Assembly: GCA_965208275.1 (NCBI GenBank)
Contig: OZ242331.1
Span: forward strand, 1,488,001 to 1,552,000
Direction: 5' to 3'
DNA from: Bin5 sp022827195
GTDB taxonomy: Bacteria > Chloroflexota > Anaerolineae > Caldilineales > Caldilineaceae
Length of the DNA: 64,000 bases
The notes under the pieces are model-generated. The model searched no databases. It was not told the DNA's origin and worked only from the letters and a program-made list of their open reading frames with translations. Shown in pieces: positions 44,020 to 51,367 of this stretch (positions within the stretch are counted from its first letter, which is position 1; each line of letters opens with the position of its first letter). A program made the position numbers and the translations under genes.

Positions 44020-45093
44020 TTACGACCGCCGCTGGTCATCAGCTTCTGTTGCCAGCATGTCGAGCTGGTCCGGCGTGCCCAGGGCGATAAGCGTGTCGCC
44101 GCTGCGCAGGGCGAAATCAACGGAAGGATTGACGAAGATTTCGCCGTCCGGCCGCCTCACGGCAAGGATATTGGCGCCGATTCTCTTGCGAATCTCCGTT
44201 TCTTCGATTGTCTGGTCTCGCAGCGTCGAACGTTCACTCAAGCCTATGTCTTCAATGAGAATGTCCACTTCCCCGCGGTGCATGACCACATCCATAAATT
44301 CCAAAATGTTAGGGTGGATAAGCTGGCGGGCCATGCGGCGACCGCTGGTTACGTAGGGATTGATGACATGGTCAACGCCTGCCATCTGGAGCTTGCGTTC
44401 GCTCTCGTGGCTATTGGCGCGCGAGATAATTGTCAGGTTGGGGTTGAGCGAGCGCGCCGTTAGCGCAACGTAGACGTTGTCGGAGTCGTTCGGCAGACAG
44501 CAGCAGATCCCGGAGGCCTGCTCGATGCCCGCATCAATCAGGACAGCGTCATCGGTGGCGTTGCCTTCGATCAGGATGACGTCAAGGTTTTCCATATCCG
44601 GCGCAAGTCCTTCGCGGGTCTCGACGACGACAAGCCGGACCTTGTTTCCAAGGAGTTCGTTGACAACCTGTTCTCCGACTCTTCCGTAGGCGCAGACGAT
44701 AAAGTGGCCTGTCAGCTTTCCAATTCGGTTATGCATACGCCTTCTCCACAAGAGGTTTCGAAACTCTCCGGCCACGATGAAGTCAATGATGGTGCTCAGC
44801 GTGTAGGCCGTGATTGTGACACCCATGACGATCATGAATCCGGTAAAAACGCGTCCGACAGGGGAGAGCGGTCGAATTTCACCGAATCCAACGGTACTGA
44901 CTGTGATGACGGTCATGTACAGGCTGTCGGTCCAAGGCCAGCCTTCGATCAGCAAGTACCCCGTTGATCCCAGCGCGAGCAGCGACAGATAGAGGGCCGA
45001 CGTGATTAGGAGGTGGCGGTAGATCTTACGCTCAGCAGCTGTCAGGGCTGCGATCCCCCTCCTGTTTGGTTCGGCACGACTTCTGGTCAGCAT
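44020..45093 (-). CDS. Potassium channel with RCK (TrkA-N) domain
   Basis: The 357-residue protein has two membrane spans flanking a pore helix with selectivity filter TVSTVGFGE (T67-V-G-F-G-E72), then an RCK_N domain with the dinucleotide motif VCAYGRVGEQV and a second regulatory domain (TrkA_C) with DVLIEDIGLSERS. GFG replaces the common GYG but occurs in many K+ channels. RCK domains gate the pore by ligand or calcium. It stands alone, with a short gap to the GNAT gene on the same strand. Confidence 0.9.
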   Translation of the reverse strand: MLTRSRAEPNRRGIAALTAAERKIYRHLLITSALYLSLLALGSTGYLLIEGWPWTDSLYMTVITVSTVGFGEIRPLSPVGRVFTGFMIVMGVTITAYTLSTIIDFIVAGEFRNLLWRRRMHNRIGKLTGHFIVCAYGRVGEQVVNELLGNKVRLVVVETREGLAPDMENLDVILIEGNATDDAVLIDAGIEQASGICCCLPNDSDNVYVALTARSLNPNLTIISRANSHESERKLQMAGVDHVINPYVTSGRRMARQLIHPNILEFMDVVMHRGEVDILIEDIGLSERSTLRDQTIEETEIRKRIGANILAVRRPDGEIFVNPSVDFALRSGDTLIALGTPDQLDMLATEADDQRRS

Positions 45094-45242
45094 TGCGTTG
45101 TCCGTTCTTGCGGCTGGTATTCGGATGACCGTGAAACGGGGATGGCGCCGGCTCAGTCTCGTCTGGAGAGTCCGCTCAATCTGGTCGGGAGTCCATCTGG
45201 TCCGGCAGGCACTTGTCCCGAGTAGAGACGGGGACGACTTCG

Positions 45243-46151
45243 TCAGTTCCGGCGAATGGACTTTCTCTTGACATATACCGGGACTGCCCGGCCGCGCTTG
45301 CGAAAATGCAACGATTCATAGAGTCTTTGCGAGGGCCGGTTGCTCTCTTGCGTATTGAGCAGGACGCGGCAGATGCCCTGCGCGTGGGCGTGAAGTAGGC
45401 TGGAAATCAGCAGCTGCCTGCCAATGCCAAGATGCTGCGCATGCGGGTGGACGGCAAGTCTCACGAGTTGTGCTGTTTTTTGGTCATGTTCCTCCCCGTC
45501 GTTTTGCAGGTTCAGCGCCGCGTATCCGGCCTCTTGCCCGTCTCGGAATGCGACCTCAAGGCGACAGTCCGCATATAGGCGCCCTAATTCGGCTGCGCCC
45601 ATGTGCCAGAGTGGTTCGAATGCGGCTTCATCCAGGCGAGCAAGGTGCGGCAGGTCTGAACGGTCCGCCGGACGCAGACGGGCAGGCTGGTGTTGCGGCT
45701 GCGCGACCGGACCGCTTCTTTCGTAGAAGCGAATTGAGTCGTGGTGCCTGAAGCCGGCCTCGGTCAGGCTGGCTTTCAACCAGCCCTGGTCGGTCATTGC
45801 GTAGAACAGTTGACCGGCCGACCAAGCAGGCAGGGTCTCCTCGGCACACTCGAAGAGCGCAATAAACTGTCTACGGGCCTTCGCACCAGGATACTTTGTG
45901 GCTGCTGCTCGCAGCGACACCCTGGCGGGGGCGTGGGCGGACAGTTCTTCGATAGAATCTTCTTGACGGAGGACCACGAACCCCGAGATATTCTGCGAGT
46001 CAACCTGGACGGCTGCCCCGAAACTTTCTTGAAGCAGACCTGAAAGTTCACCTTCGCCTACGTTTGCGAATGAGCGCGCGCCGCTTGCAAGCAGGCGACA
46101 GATCTCCGGCAGGTCTTGTGTTTGGGCCGGTCGGATCAGTGTGGGGTTCAT
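45243..46151 (-). CDS. GNAT-domain acetyltransferase
   Basis: The 302-residue protein has a C-terminal GNAT domain: RLAVHPHAQHLGIGRQLL (acetyl-CoA loop with Q-H-L-G-I-G) and NTQESNRPSQRLYESLHFRKRG, a normal GNAT end. The N-terminal half looks like a second, decayed GNAT fold (GQLFYAMTDQGWLKASL). Its start overlaps the rfbB stop by four bases, so it is coupled to the dTDP-sugar operon; it may N-acetylate an amino sugar or be an unrelated passenger. Confidence 0.8.
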   Translation of the reverse strand: MNPTLIRPAQTQDLPEICRLLASGARSFANVGEGELSGLLQESFGAAVQVDSQNISGFVVLRQEDSIEELSAHAPARVSLRAAATKYPGAKARRQFIALFECAEETLPAWSAGQLFYAMTDQGWLKASLTEAGFRHHDSIRFYERSGPVAQPQHQPARLRPADRSDLPHLARLDEAAFEPLWHMGAAELGRLYADCRLEVAFRDGQEAGYAALNLQNDGEEHDQKTAQLVRLAVHPHAQHLGIGRQLLISSLLHAHAQGICRVLLNTQESNRPSQRLYESLHFRKRGRAVPVYVKRKSIRRN

Positions 46152-47185
46152 CCGTCGATTTCGAGCGTTTTGCGGTTGCCGTATACTTGCTCGTAGTATT
46201 CCTGGAACTCACCGCTGCGAATCGGCCTCCACCACGACTCATTGTCCCTGTACCAGCGGACGGTCGCCCGAATGGCCTCTTCCGGGTCGAGTTCCGGCTC
46301 CCAGCCCAGGGCCAGTATTTTGCCCACGTCAAGGCTGTAACGGCGGTCGTGCCCTTCGCGGTCTTCCACGTGTTGGATGAGGCTGCGGGGTTTCTTCAAT
46401 TCGTCGAGCAGAATCTCAACCATGCTCAAATTGGTCATCTCTCGTCCGGTGCCGATGTTGTAGGCCTCGCCGGGTCTGCCATTTTGCAGGACCAGAAGTA
46501 TCGCCGAGCAGTGGTCAAGAACGTACTGGTAATCTCTCATTTGGCGGCCGTCGCCGTATACCGGCAATGGCAACGAGCTGAGCGCGTTGGTAATGAATAG
46601 AGGGACGACTTTTTCGGGGTATTGGTAGGGACCGACGTTGTTGGCGCCGCGGCTGATCGTTACCGGCAGACCGAAGGTGACGTGGTAGGCGTTGACGAAG
46701 AGGTCCGCGCTGGCCTTGCTGGCGGAATAGGGACTGCGGGGCGCCAAAGGGTCGCTCTCGCCGGAGCGATGATTTCCCTCGATATGTCCGTACACCTCGT
46801 CGGTGCTGACCTGGTGGAAACGAAGATTTCCCCGCTTGCGCGCGGCCTCGAGAAGGACGTAGGTCCCAAAGACATCGGTCCTGACAAAGGCGTCAGGATC
46901 GAGTATCGACCGGTCCACGTGGGTTTCGGCGGCGAAATTGACGATTGTGTCGACGTCAAAGCGTCCGACGGTTTCTTCCACCTTCGGGGCGTCGCAGATG
47001 TCGCCGTGCACAAAGGCGTAGCGGGCGCCGAAGCGGCCTTCGATTCCGGCCAAGTTTTCAAGGCGACCGGCATATGTCAACTTGTCGTAAACCGTAACGT
47101 TCACGCCCGGGTCGTTCAGCAGAAGGTAGCGCACAAAGTTACAGCCTATGAAGCCGGCGCCGCCCGTAACGAGGATGTTTTTCAT
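46148..47185 (-). CDS. rfbB: dTDP-glucose 4,6-dehydratase
   Basis: RfbB converts dTDP-glucose to dTDP-4-keto-6-deoxyglucose. The 345-residue product has the SDR motif ILVTGGAGFIGCNF, the catalytic YSASKASADL (Y-x-x-x-K) preceded by FHQVSTDEVYG, and RPGEAYNIGTGREMTN. ATG 47185 gives the family N-terminus; the longer upstream reading is not needed. It lies 29 bases downstream of the orphan gene in an rfbA-orphan-rfbB-GNAT order. Confidence 0.95.
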   Translation of the reverse strand: MKNILVTGGAGFIGCNFVRYLLLNDPGVNVTVYDKLTYAGRLENLAGIEGRFGARYAFVHGDICDAPKVEETVGRFDVDTIVNFAAETHVDRSILDPDAFVRTDVFGTYVLLEAARKRGNLRFHQVSTDEVYGHIEGNHRSGESDPLAPRSPYSASKASADLFVNAYHVTFGLPVTISRGANNVGPYQYPEKVVPLFITNALSSLPLPVYGDGRQMRDYQYVLDHCSAILLVLQNGRPGEAYNIGTGREMTNLSMVEILLDELKKPRSLIQHVEDREGHDRRYSLDVGKILALGWEPELDPEEAIRATVRWYRDNESWWRPIRSGEFQEYYEQVYGNRKTLEIDG

Positions 47186-47214
47186 CAGCGAACCAGTTCC
47201 ATGCACCCTATAGG

Positions 47215-48036
47215 CTATCGCTCTCTCCAGCTGGCGCTTTCCCACGTTCGCCGCAGACGTCGCAAGCGGTCCGGTTGACGATAGGCCGGCAGAGGAAATT
47301 CAATGCCCAACGTCAGTGTCGGCAATTGGCGTAGCGGGGGCAGCAGCCGTTCGTCAAGTCCAGGGGGCGGGGGAATGCGCCAGGCCCACTGCCAGCCGGC
47401 CTTCTCATCGCCGCCCGCGGTCGCGCCGAGGAAACCGATGTCATTCCAGAGCTCGCGCCGCGCGTCGGACACGATGGCCATCAGCTTGTCCAGGTAAGCG
47501 CACATTTTAGGCTGTTCGAATTCCAGGAAGTGCGCAGTAAAGATGGAGCTGTTTTCGGTCCCGCGTGCGAATGATTGCGCCGACTGATAGGCGGGGAAGA
47601 ATTCCTGCGCCCAGTATTGCTCGACGCGTTGAAACGAAGGAAGCAGCATATCGGCATAGAAGGTAACATTCACCGTGCTTACCCGCTCCTCCAGCGCGAT
47701 GAGACGCCGCGCGTGCTCGGGCCAAAGGTCGAAGAAGGCGGAGATGTCGAATTCCTTCCATTCGCCGTATGCCTTCGCCATGCGGCGCATTCTATCCGCG
47801 ACTTGCGACACAGTCGTTACCGCTGTCTGGGACTCTTTCGCGCCGCTATGGTTCTGCACAGTGTAGGCCGGCGACAGGCTCCGGGTAGAGAACACCTGGG
47901 TAGCGGAAGCTGGCAACGCGCAGCGGTCGATTTGGCGGATTTGGGCTGCAAGGGCAGGCACGCTACGGGTGAGCGCGTCCCGCGGCGGCTTACCGCCATT
48001 GCGCCGCCGGCCGCCGGTCCTTCCGTACTCGATCAC
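47215..48036 (-). CDS. Orphan protein encoded between rfbA and rfbB
   Basis: The 273-residue product starts at GTG 48036, overlapping the rfbA TGA (GTGA), so it is translationally coupled. It has no signal peptide or membrane span. Its body is helical and aromatic-rich (MAKAYGEWKEFDISAFFDLWP, EQYWAQEFFPAYQSAQSF, NSSIFTAHFLEFEQ), ending basic (RLRRLRRTWESASWRER). I recognise no family. Its position inside a dTDP-rhamnose-type operon suggests a role in polymer or nucleotide-sugar metabolism, but the sequence does not show one. Confidence 0.6.
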   Translation of the reverse strand: MIEYGRTGGRRRNGGKPPRDALTRSVPALAAQIRQIDRCALPASATQVFSTRSLSPAYTVQNHSGAKESQTAVTTVSQVADRMRRMAKAYGEWKEFDISAFFDLWPEHARRLIALEERVSTVNVTFYADMLLPSFQRVEQYWAQEFFPAYQSAQSFARGTENSSIFTAHFLEFEQPKMCAYLDKLMAIVSDARRELWNDIGFLGATAGGDEKAGWQWAWRIPPPPGLDERLLPPLRQLPTLTLGIEFPLPAYRQPDRLRRLRRTWESASWRER

Positions 48037-48920
48037 TGCGGCGACTCCCTGGACTCTTCTCGCAGCAGCTGCATCAGATAGTGGCCATAGCGATTCGTCT
48101 GAAGCGCCTCTGCCTGGGCTCGGAACTGGTCGCGGCTGATAAATCCTCTCCTCAATGCGATCTCTTCGGGGCACGAGATCATCATTCCCTGCCTTTCCTG
48201 CAGGGCATGAACGAAATTTGCAGCCTGGAGCAGGGACTCGTGCGTGCCTGCGTCAAGCCAGGCGAATCCACGGCCCAACGTTTCGACCTGCAGCTCGCCG
48301 CGTTCCAGATAGAAGTTATTGATATCGGTAATCTCGATTTCGCCGCGGGCGGACGGTTCGAGCCGAGGGGCGATCTCGACCACGCGGTTGTCGTAGAAAT
48401 AGACGCCGGGCACGGCAAAGTTGGACCGCGGGCGGGTAGGCTTCTCTTCGATGCTCAATGCTTTGCCGGCGGCGTCGAACTCTACCACGCCGTAACGGCT
48501 GGGATCGGAAACGGGGTAGGCGAAAATAAGGGCACCCTGCTTGAGCGCCGCGGCGGCCTGCAGCTTTTCCGGCAGCCCGTGACCGTAGAAGATGTTGTCG
48601 CCCAGGGCAAGGCAGACACTTGACCGGCCGACGAAATCTCGGCCTACGACGAAAGCGTCGGCGATGCCGCGCGGTCTCTTCTGCTCGACGTAGGAAAAGC
48701 GTATTCCCCATTGGGCGCCATCGCGCAAGAGCTCACGGTAGAGGGGCAGCGCTACCGGCGTACTGACGACCAGGATTTCACGGATTCCCGCCAACATCAG
48801 CATCGAGAGTGGGTAGTAGATCATCGGTTTGTCGTAGACGGGCAGAATCTGCTTGCTCAGACTGGTAGTCAGCGGATACAGGCGGGTTCCGTGGCCGCCA
48901 GCCAGGAGAATGCCTTTCAC
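48033..48920 (-). CDS. rfbA: Glucose-1-phosphate thymidylyltransferase
   Basis: RfbA makes dTDP-glucose. The 295-residue product has the nucleotide-binding signature GILLAGGHGTRLYPLT, SKQILPVYDKPMIYYPLSMLMLAGI, ADAFVVGRDFVG, LALGDNIFYGHG and the sugar-site segment VEFDAAGKALSIEEKP. The start is GTG 48920 with GGAGG eight bases upstream. It is the first gene of the rfbA-orphan-rfbB-GNAT operon. Confidence 0.95.
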   Translation of the reverse strand: MKGILLAGGHGTRLYPLTTSLSKQILPVYDKPMIYYPLSMLMLAGIREILVVSTPVALPLYRELLRDGAQWGIRFSYVEQKRPRGIADAFVVGRDFVGRSSVCLALGDNIFYGHGLPEKLQAAAALKQGALIFAYPVSDPSRYGVVEFDAAGKALSIEEKPTRPRSNFAVPGVYFYDNRVVEIAPRLEPSARGEIEITDINNFYLERGELQVETLGRGFAWLDAGTHESLLQAANFVHALQERQGMMISCPEEIALRRGFISRDQFRAQAEALQTNRYGHYLMQLLREESRESPQ

Positions 48921-49061
48921 CAGAGACCTCCGTAACCAGGTGCGCCAGCAGTCGTAGGCTTGAATTCAGATTGTGGGACGTCGTTCCCCCCGTCGCCATA
49001 GCGGTCTAAGTCGTTCGAGTCAGCGATAGATGCGAACGACGGCATAGTCGCAAAAGCCCGA

Positions 49062-49712
49062 CTACCGCCCGTACTCACCGCCGACGGTTGCTGTCTCGGC
49101 CTCAAGCAAAACGGCGCCGACAAGGTTGGCGCGCACTCTTTCCAAAACCTCCTTGGCACGCTGGGCGTGCTCTCTCTTTGTGCGTCCAGCTGAGACGGCC
49201 AGAAGTGCGCCGTCCACCTGACTGGCCCAAAGCGCTGCATCGGTGACAGCAAGAACCGGAGGGGCATCGACCAGGACGTAGTCTGCTTCACTGGTCAGGG
49301 AGGTCAACAACTCGGCAAGACGGTTATAGCTGAGAAATGCGACGGGATTCGGTGGGAGCGGTCCTGCCGCGAGAAGTCTGAGCCGGGAGACACTTGTCCC
49401 CGTCAGCGCCGGATCCCCTCCGTCAAGCAGCCAGTCCGAGAGTCCCACGTCGCCGCTGACCTGGAAGATGTCATGCTGCTGCGGCCTGCGGAGGTCACCG
49501 TCAACGACGATTACGCTGTCGCCGGCTTCGGCCATAACGACGGCCAGGTTGGCCAAGGCCTCGCTCCTCCTGGTATCGGCGTCAGGGCTGGTCACGAGAA
49601 GGGAGCGGAGAGGTGTATCGAGGGCCGAGAACTCGATATTGGTACGCAGACTCTGGTAGGCTTCCGCAGCCGGACTGCGAGGTGCGGAGATGGTCACGAG
49701 ATCTAAGGACAT
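49062..49712 (-). CDS. CpsD-like protein tyrosine kinase homologue with defective P-loop
   Basis: The 216-residue protein aligns with the BY-kinase (CpsD/YveL) domain: EAYQSLRTNIEFSA, Walker A' VIVVDGDLRRPQ, LSDWLLDGG and Walker B-like YVLVDAPPVLAVTDA. The Walker A segment, normally S-P-x-P-G-E-G-K-S-T, reads TSPDADTRRSE, so the glycines are lost and Arg49 stands where Lys should be. The C-terminal tyrosine cluster is also missing apart from EYGR. It probably cannot hydrolyse ATP normally. GAGG lies nine bases before ATG 49712. It follows two Wzz-like genes. Confidence 0.8.
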   Translation of the reverse strand: MSLDLVTISAPRSPAAEAYQSLRTNIEFSALDTPLRSLLVTSPDADTRRSEALANLAVVMAEAGDSVIVVDGDLRRPQQHDIFQVSGDVGLSDWLLDGGDPALTGTSVSRLRLLAAGPLPPNPVAFLSYNRLAELLTSLTSEADYVLVDAPPVLAVTDAALWASQVDGALLAVSAGRTKREHAQRAKEVLERVRANLVGAVLLEAETATVGGEYGR

Positions 49713-49841
49713 CGTTTTTTCCTCAAATTCCTGCTGTGCGTCGATACCAGGAAGGCTGGAACTGCACAGGATTCGTGCAGACCGTCCACCGCGACACCAG
49801 TCGGGCCTCAGCTAAGCGACTGCAGATGCCGGCCTCCTTCT

Positions 49842-50525
49842 CTAACGTAGGTCTCTCCCGGCGGGCGCGTTTCCACCTGTCACCGGAATTGCGCCCAAAA
49901 CGGGAATTGCGAGCGTTCGCTCCACGGAATCTTTGGTGCGCAAAAGCCCGCTCTCCACCAACATGATCAACAGGATCAGGCCAATCCCCAGCAGAAGGCC
50001 CAGCACGCTGCCGGCGACGGCATTGACGAGCGGCCGCGGCTGGATCTGTGCGGCCTGAATCGTCCTGGTGACCATTTTGACCTCAATGCGATCACGCTTG
50101 TCCTGTTGCGCGTAGTAGGCGGTTCTTTCATCGACAAACCAATCAGCCCAGGTCTTGACCATTGTCTCAGCCACGATCCTGTCGCGGGATCGGGCATCAA
50201 GTTTTATGGTGAAGTTTTCGGACTCTGGCATCACCTGTGTCAGGCGCAGAAACTCGTTGGGGTGCATGTCTAGCTGGGCGCGGGCGATTACCTCATTTGC
50301 CACCTCGTGTGTCCGAAGATTGAGTGCGAAATTCCGCATCAAGTCCTTGGCCGTATTGCCCAGTCCCCAGTCGGGCCGAGCAGGAACAGTACTGACCAGT
50401 ACAGTCGCTCTGTACAGATCCTCCTGCAAAAAGCTGACTCCGTATGAGAGCAGACCTGTCAATACAATTGCCACGATGACGATCCAACCGTAACGTCGAA
50501 TGACCCCGCCATATTCCTGTATCAT
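49842..50525 (-). CDS. Chain-length determinant (Wzz) family protein
   Basis: The 227-residue protein has a first membrane span (WIVIVAIVLTGLLSYGVSFL), an extracytoplasmic helical domain (EVIARAQLDMHPNEF, RIVAETMVKTWADWFVDE) and a second span near residues 170-190 (VAGSVLGLLLGIGLILLIM). This is the Wzz/YveK layout of polysaccharide co-polymerases. The start ATG 50525 follows GGAGAGA. It lies between another Wzz gene and the BY-kinase-like gene, and probably controls chain length of the locus product. Confidence 0.85.
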   Translation of the reverse strand: MIQEYGGVIRRYGWIVIVAIVLTGLLSYGVSFLQEDLYRATVLVSTVPARPDWGLGNTAKDLMRNFALNLRTHEVANEVIARAQLDMHPNEFLRLTQVMPESENFTIKLDARSRDRIVAETMVKTWADWFVDERTAYYAQQDKRDRIEVKMVTRTIQAAQIQPRPLVNAVAGSVLGLLLGIGLILLIMLVESGLLRTKDSVERTLAIPVLGAIPVTGGNAPAGRDLR

Positions 50526-50554
50526 TTTTCTCTCCGTCTCGAAAGACGCGCCGG

Positions 50555-50587
50555 CGCAGCGGTCCGCGCGCAGCGGTCCGCGCGCAG
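50555..50587. repeat. Tandem 14-bp repeat between wzz genes
   Basis: CGCAGCGGTCCGCG occurs twice back to back (50555-50568 and 50569-50582), followed by a partial CGCAG. It lies in the 94-base gap between the two wzz-like genes, upstream of the 49842-50525 gene. Confidence 0.7.
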
Positions 50588-50619
50588 AGGCTAGCAAGAG
50601 CAGCGAAAACTGTCTTAGA

Positions 50620-51357
50620 TCACTTTGATGATTGCCTGCGGAGCAACGCGCCGCTCAATATCTGATTAAGTTTGCTCCGCCCGGGCACTGCAGCGAGCAC
50701 GGTCAATCCGATCTCTTCCAACTGCTCGCGGCGGCGGACCGTATCGTCCAGATACTCCCGCAAGAATGCGACGCCGATGCCGGCAATGATGGCCAGGACT
50801 ATCCTTAGCGGCCACTCGACACGTTGGCGGGCGCTCTGCCCTTGCTGGAACACCGCGGGTGAGTCGAGAACGTGTACACCGGCGTCTTCAGTCCCCAATT
50901 GGGCGAAGTACGACTCCGCGTTCTGCTCCAATTCGGCCACGGTTGCGTCGGCGATTGCCTGCAGTTCGTCGGAATCGTGCCAAGTGAACGTGATACTGAT
51001 AATGCGATGCTGTTCGCCCGTACTGGCGTGGCCTTGAATCAGGTTGGCCGGGATGCTGAGGCCTTTTTCGGTGAGACGCGCATTGACCGCCCTTGCAAAC
51101 ATCTCCGTTGCGAGGACTTCGCTGAAGTCGTCCACCAGATACTCGCTTGTCATCCAGGCGTAGTATCGGGGATCGTATCCGTAAGCCTCCTCGATGGGCA
51201 ACACGCCGACAAGCAGGCGCATGGTGACAGCGTACGTTAGGGGAGGCTCCTGCCAGGGCCGCAGCTGCGCTCCGCTGAACACTGCAACGAGAACCGGCAA
51301 GAGGAGGGGCGGCGCCCACCTTCTTCTCAGTATCGCCCAGTAAGCGCGCAGTTCCAT
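50620..51357 (-). CDS. Second Wzz-family polysaccharide co-polymerase
   Basis: The 245-residue protein has a first membrane span (PPLLLPVLVAVFSGAQL), a large periplasmic helical part (EVLATEMFARAVNARL, DELQAIADATVAELEQNAE) and a second span (LRIVLAIIAGIGVAFLREYL) with a short basic tail (RRREQLEE, GRSKLN). This is again the Wzz layout. The two Wzz copies differ, so they may form a mixed complex. Its stop is near the second wzz start, and it begins ten bases after mutS2 ends on the same strand. Confidence 0.8.
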   Translation of the reverse strand: MELRAYWAILRRRWAPPLLLPVLVAVFSGAQLRPWQEPPLTYAVTMRLLVGVLPIEEAYGYDPRYYAWMTSEYLVDDFSEVLATEMFARAVNARLTEKGLSIPANLIQGHASTGEQHRIISITFTWHDSDELQAIADATVAELEQNAESYFAQLGTEDAGVHVLDSPAVFQQGQSARQRVEWPLRIVLAIIAGIGVAFLREYLDDTVRRREQLEEIGLTVLAAVPGRSKLNQILSGALLRRQSSK

Positions 51358-51367
51358 TTGAAACAGG

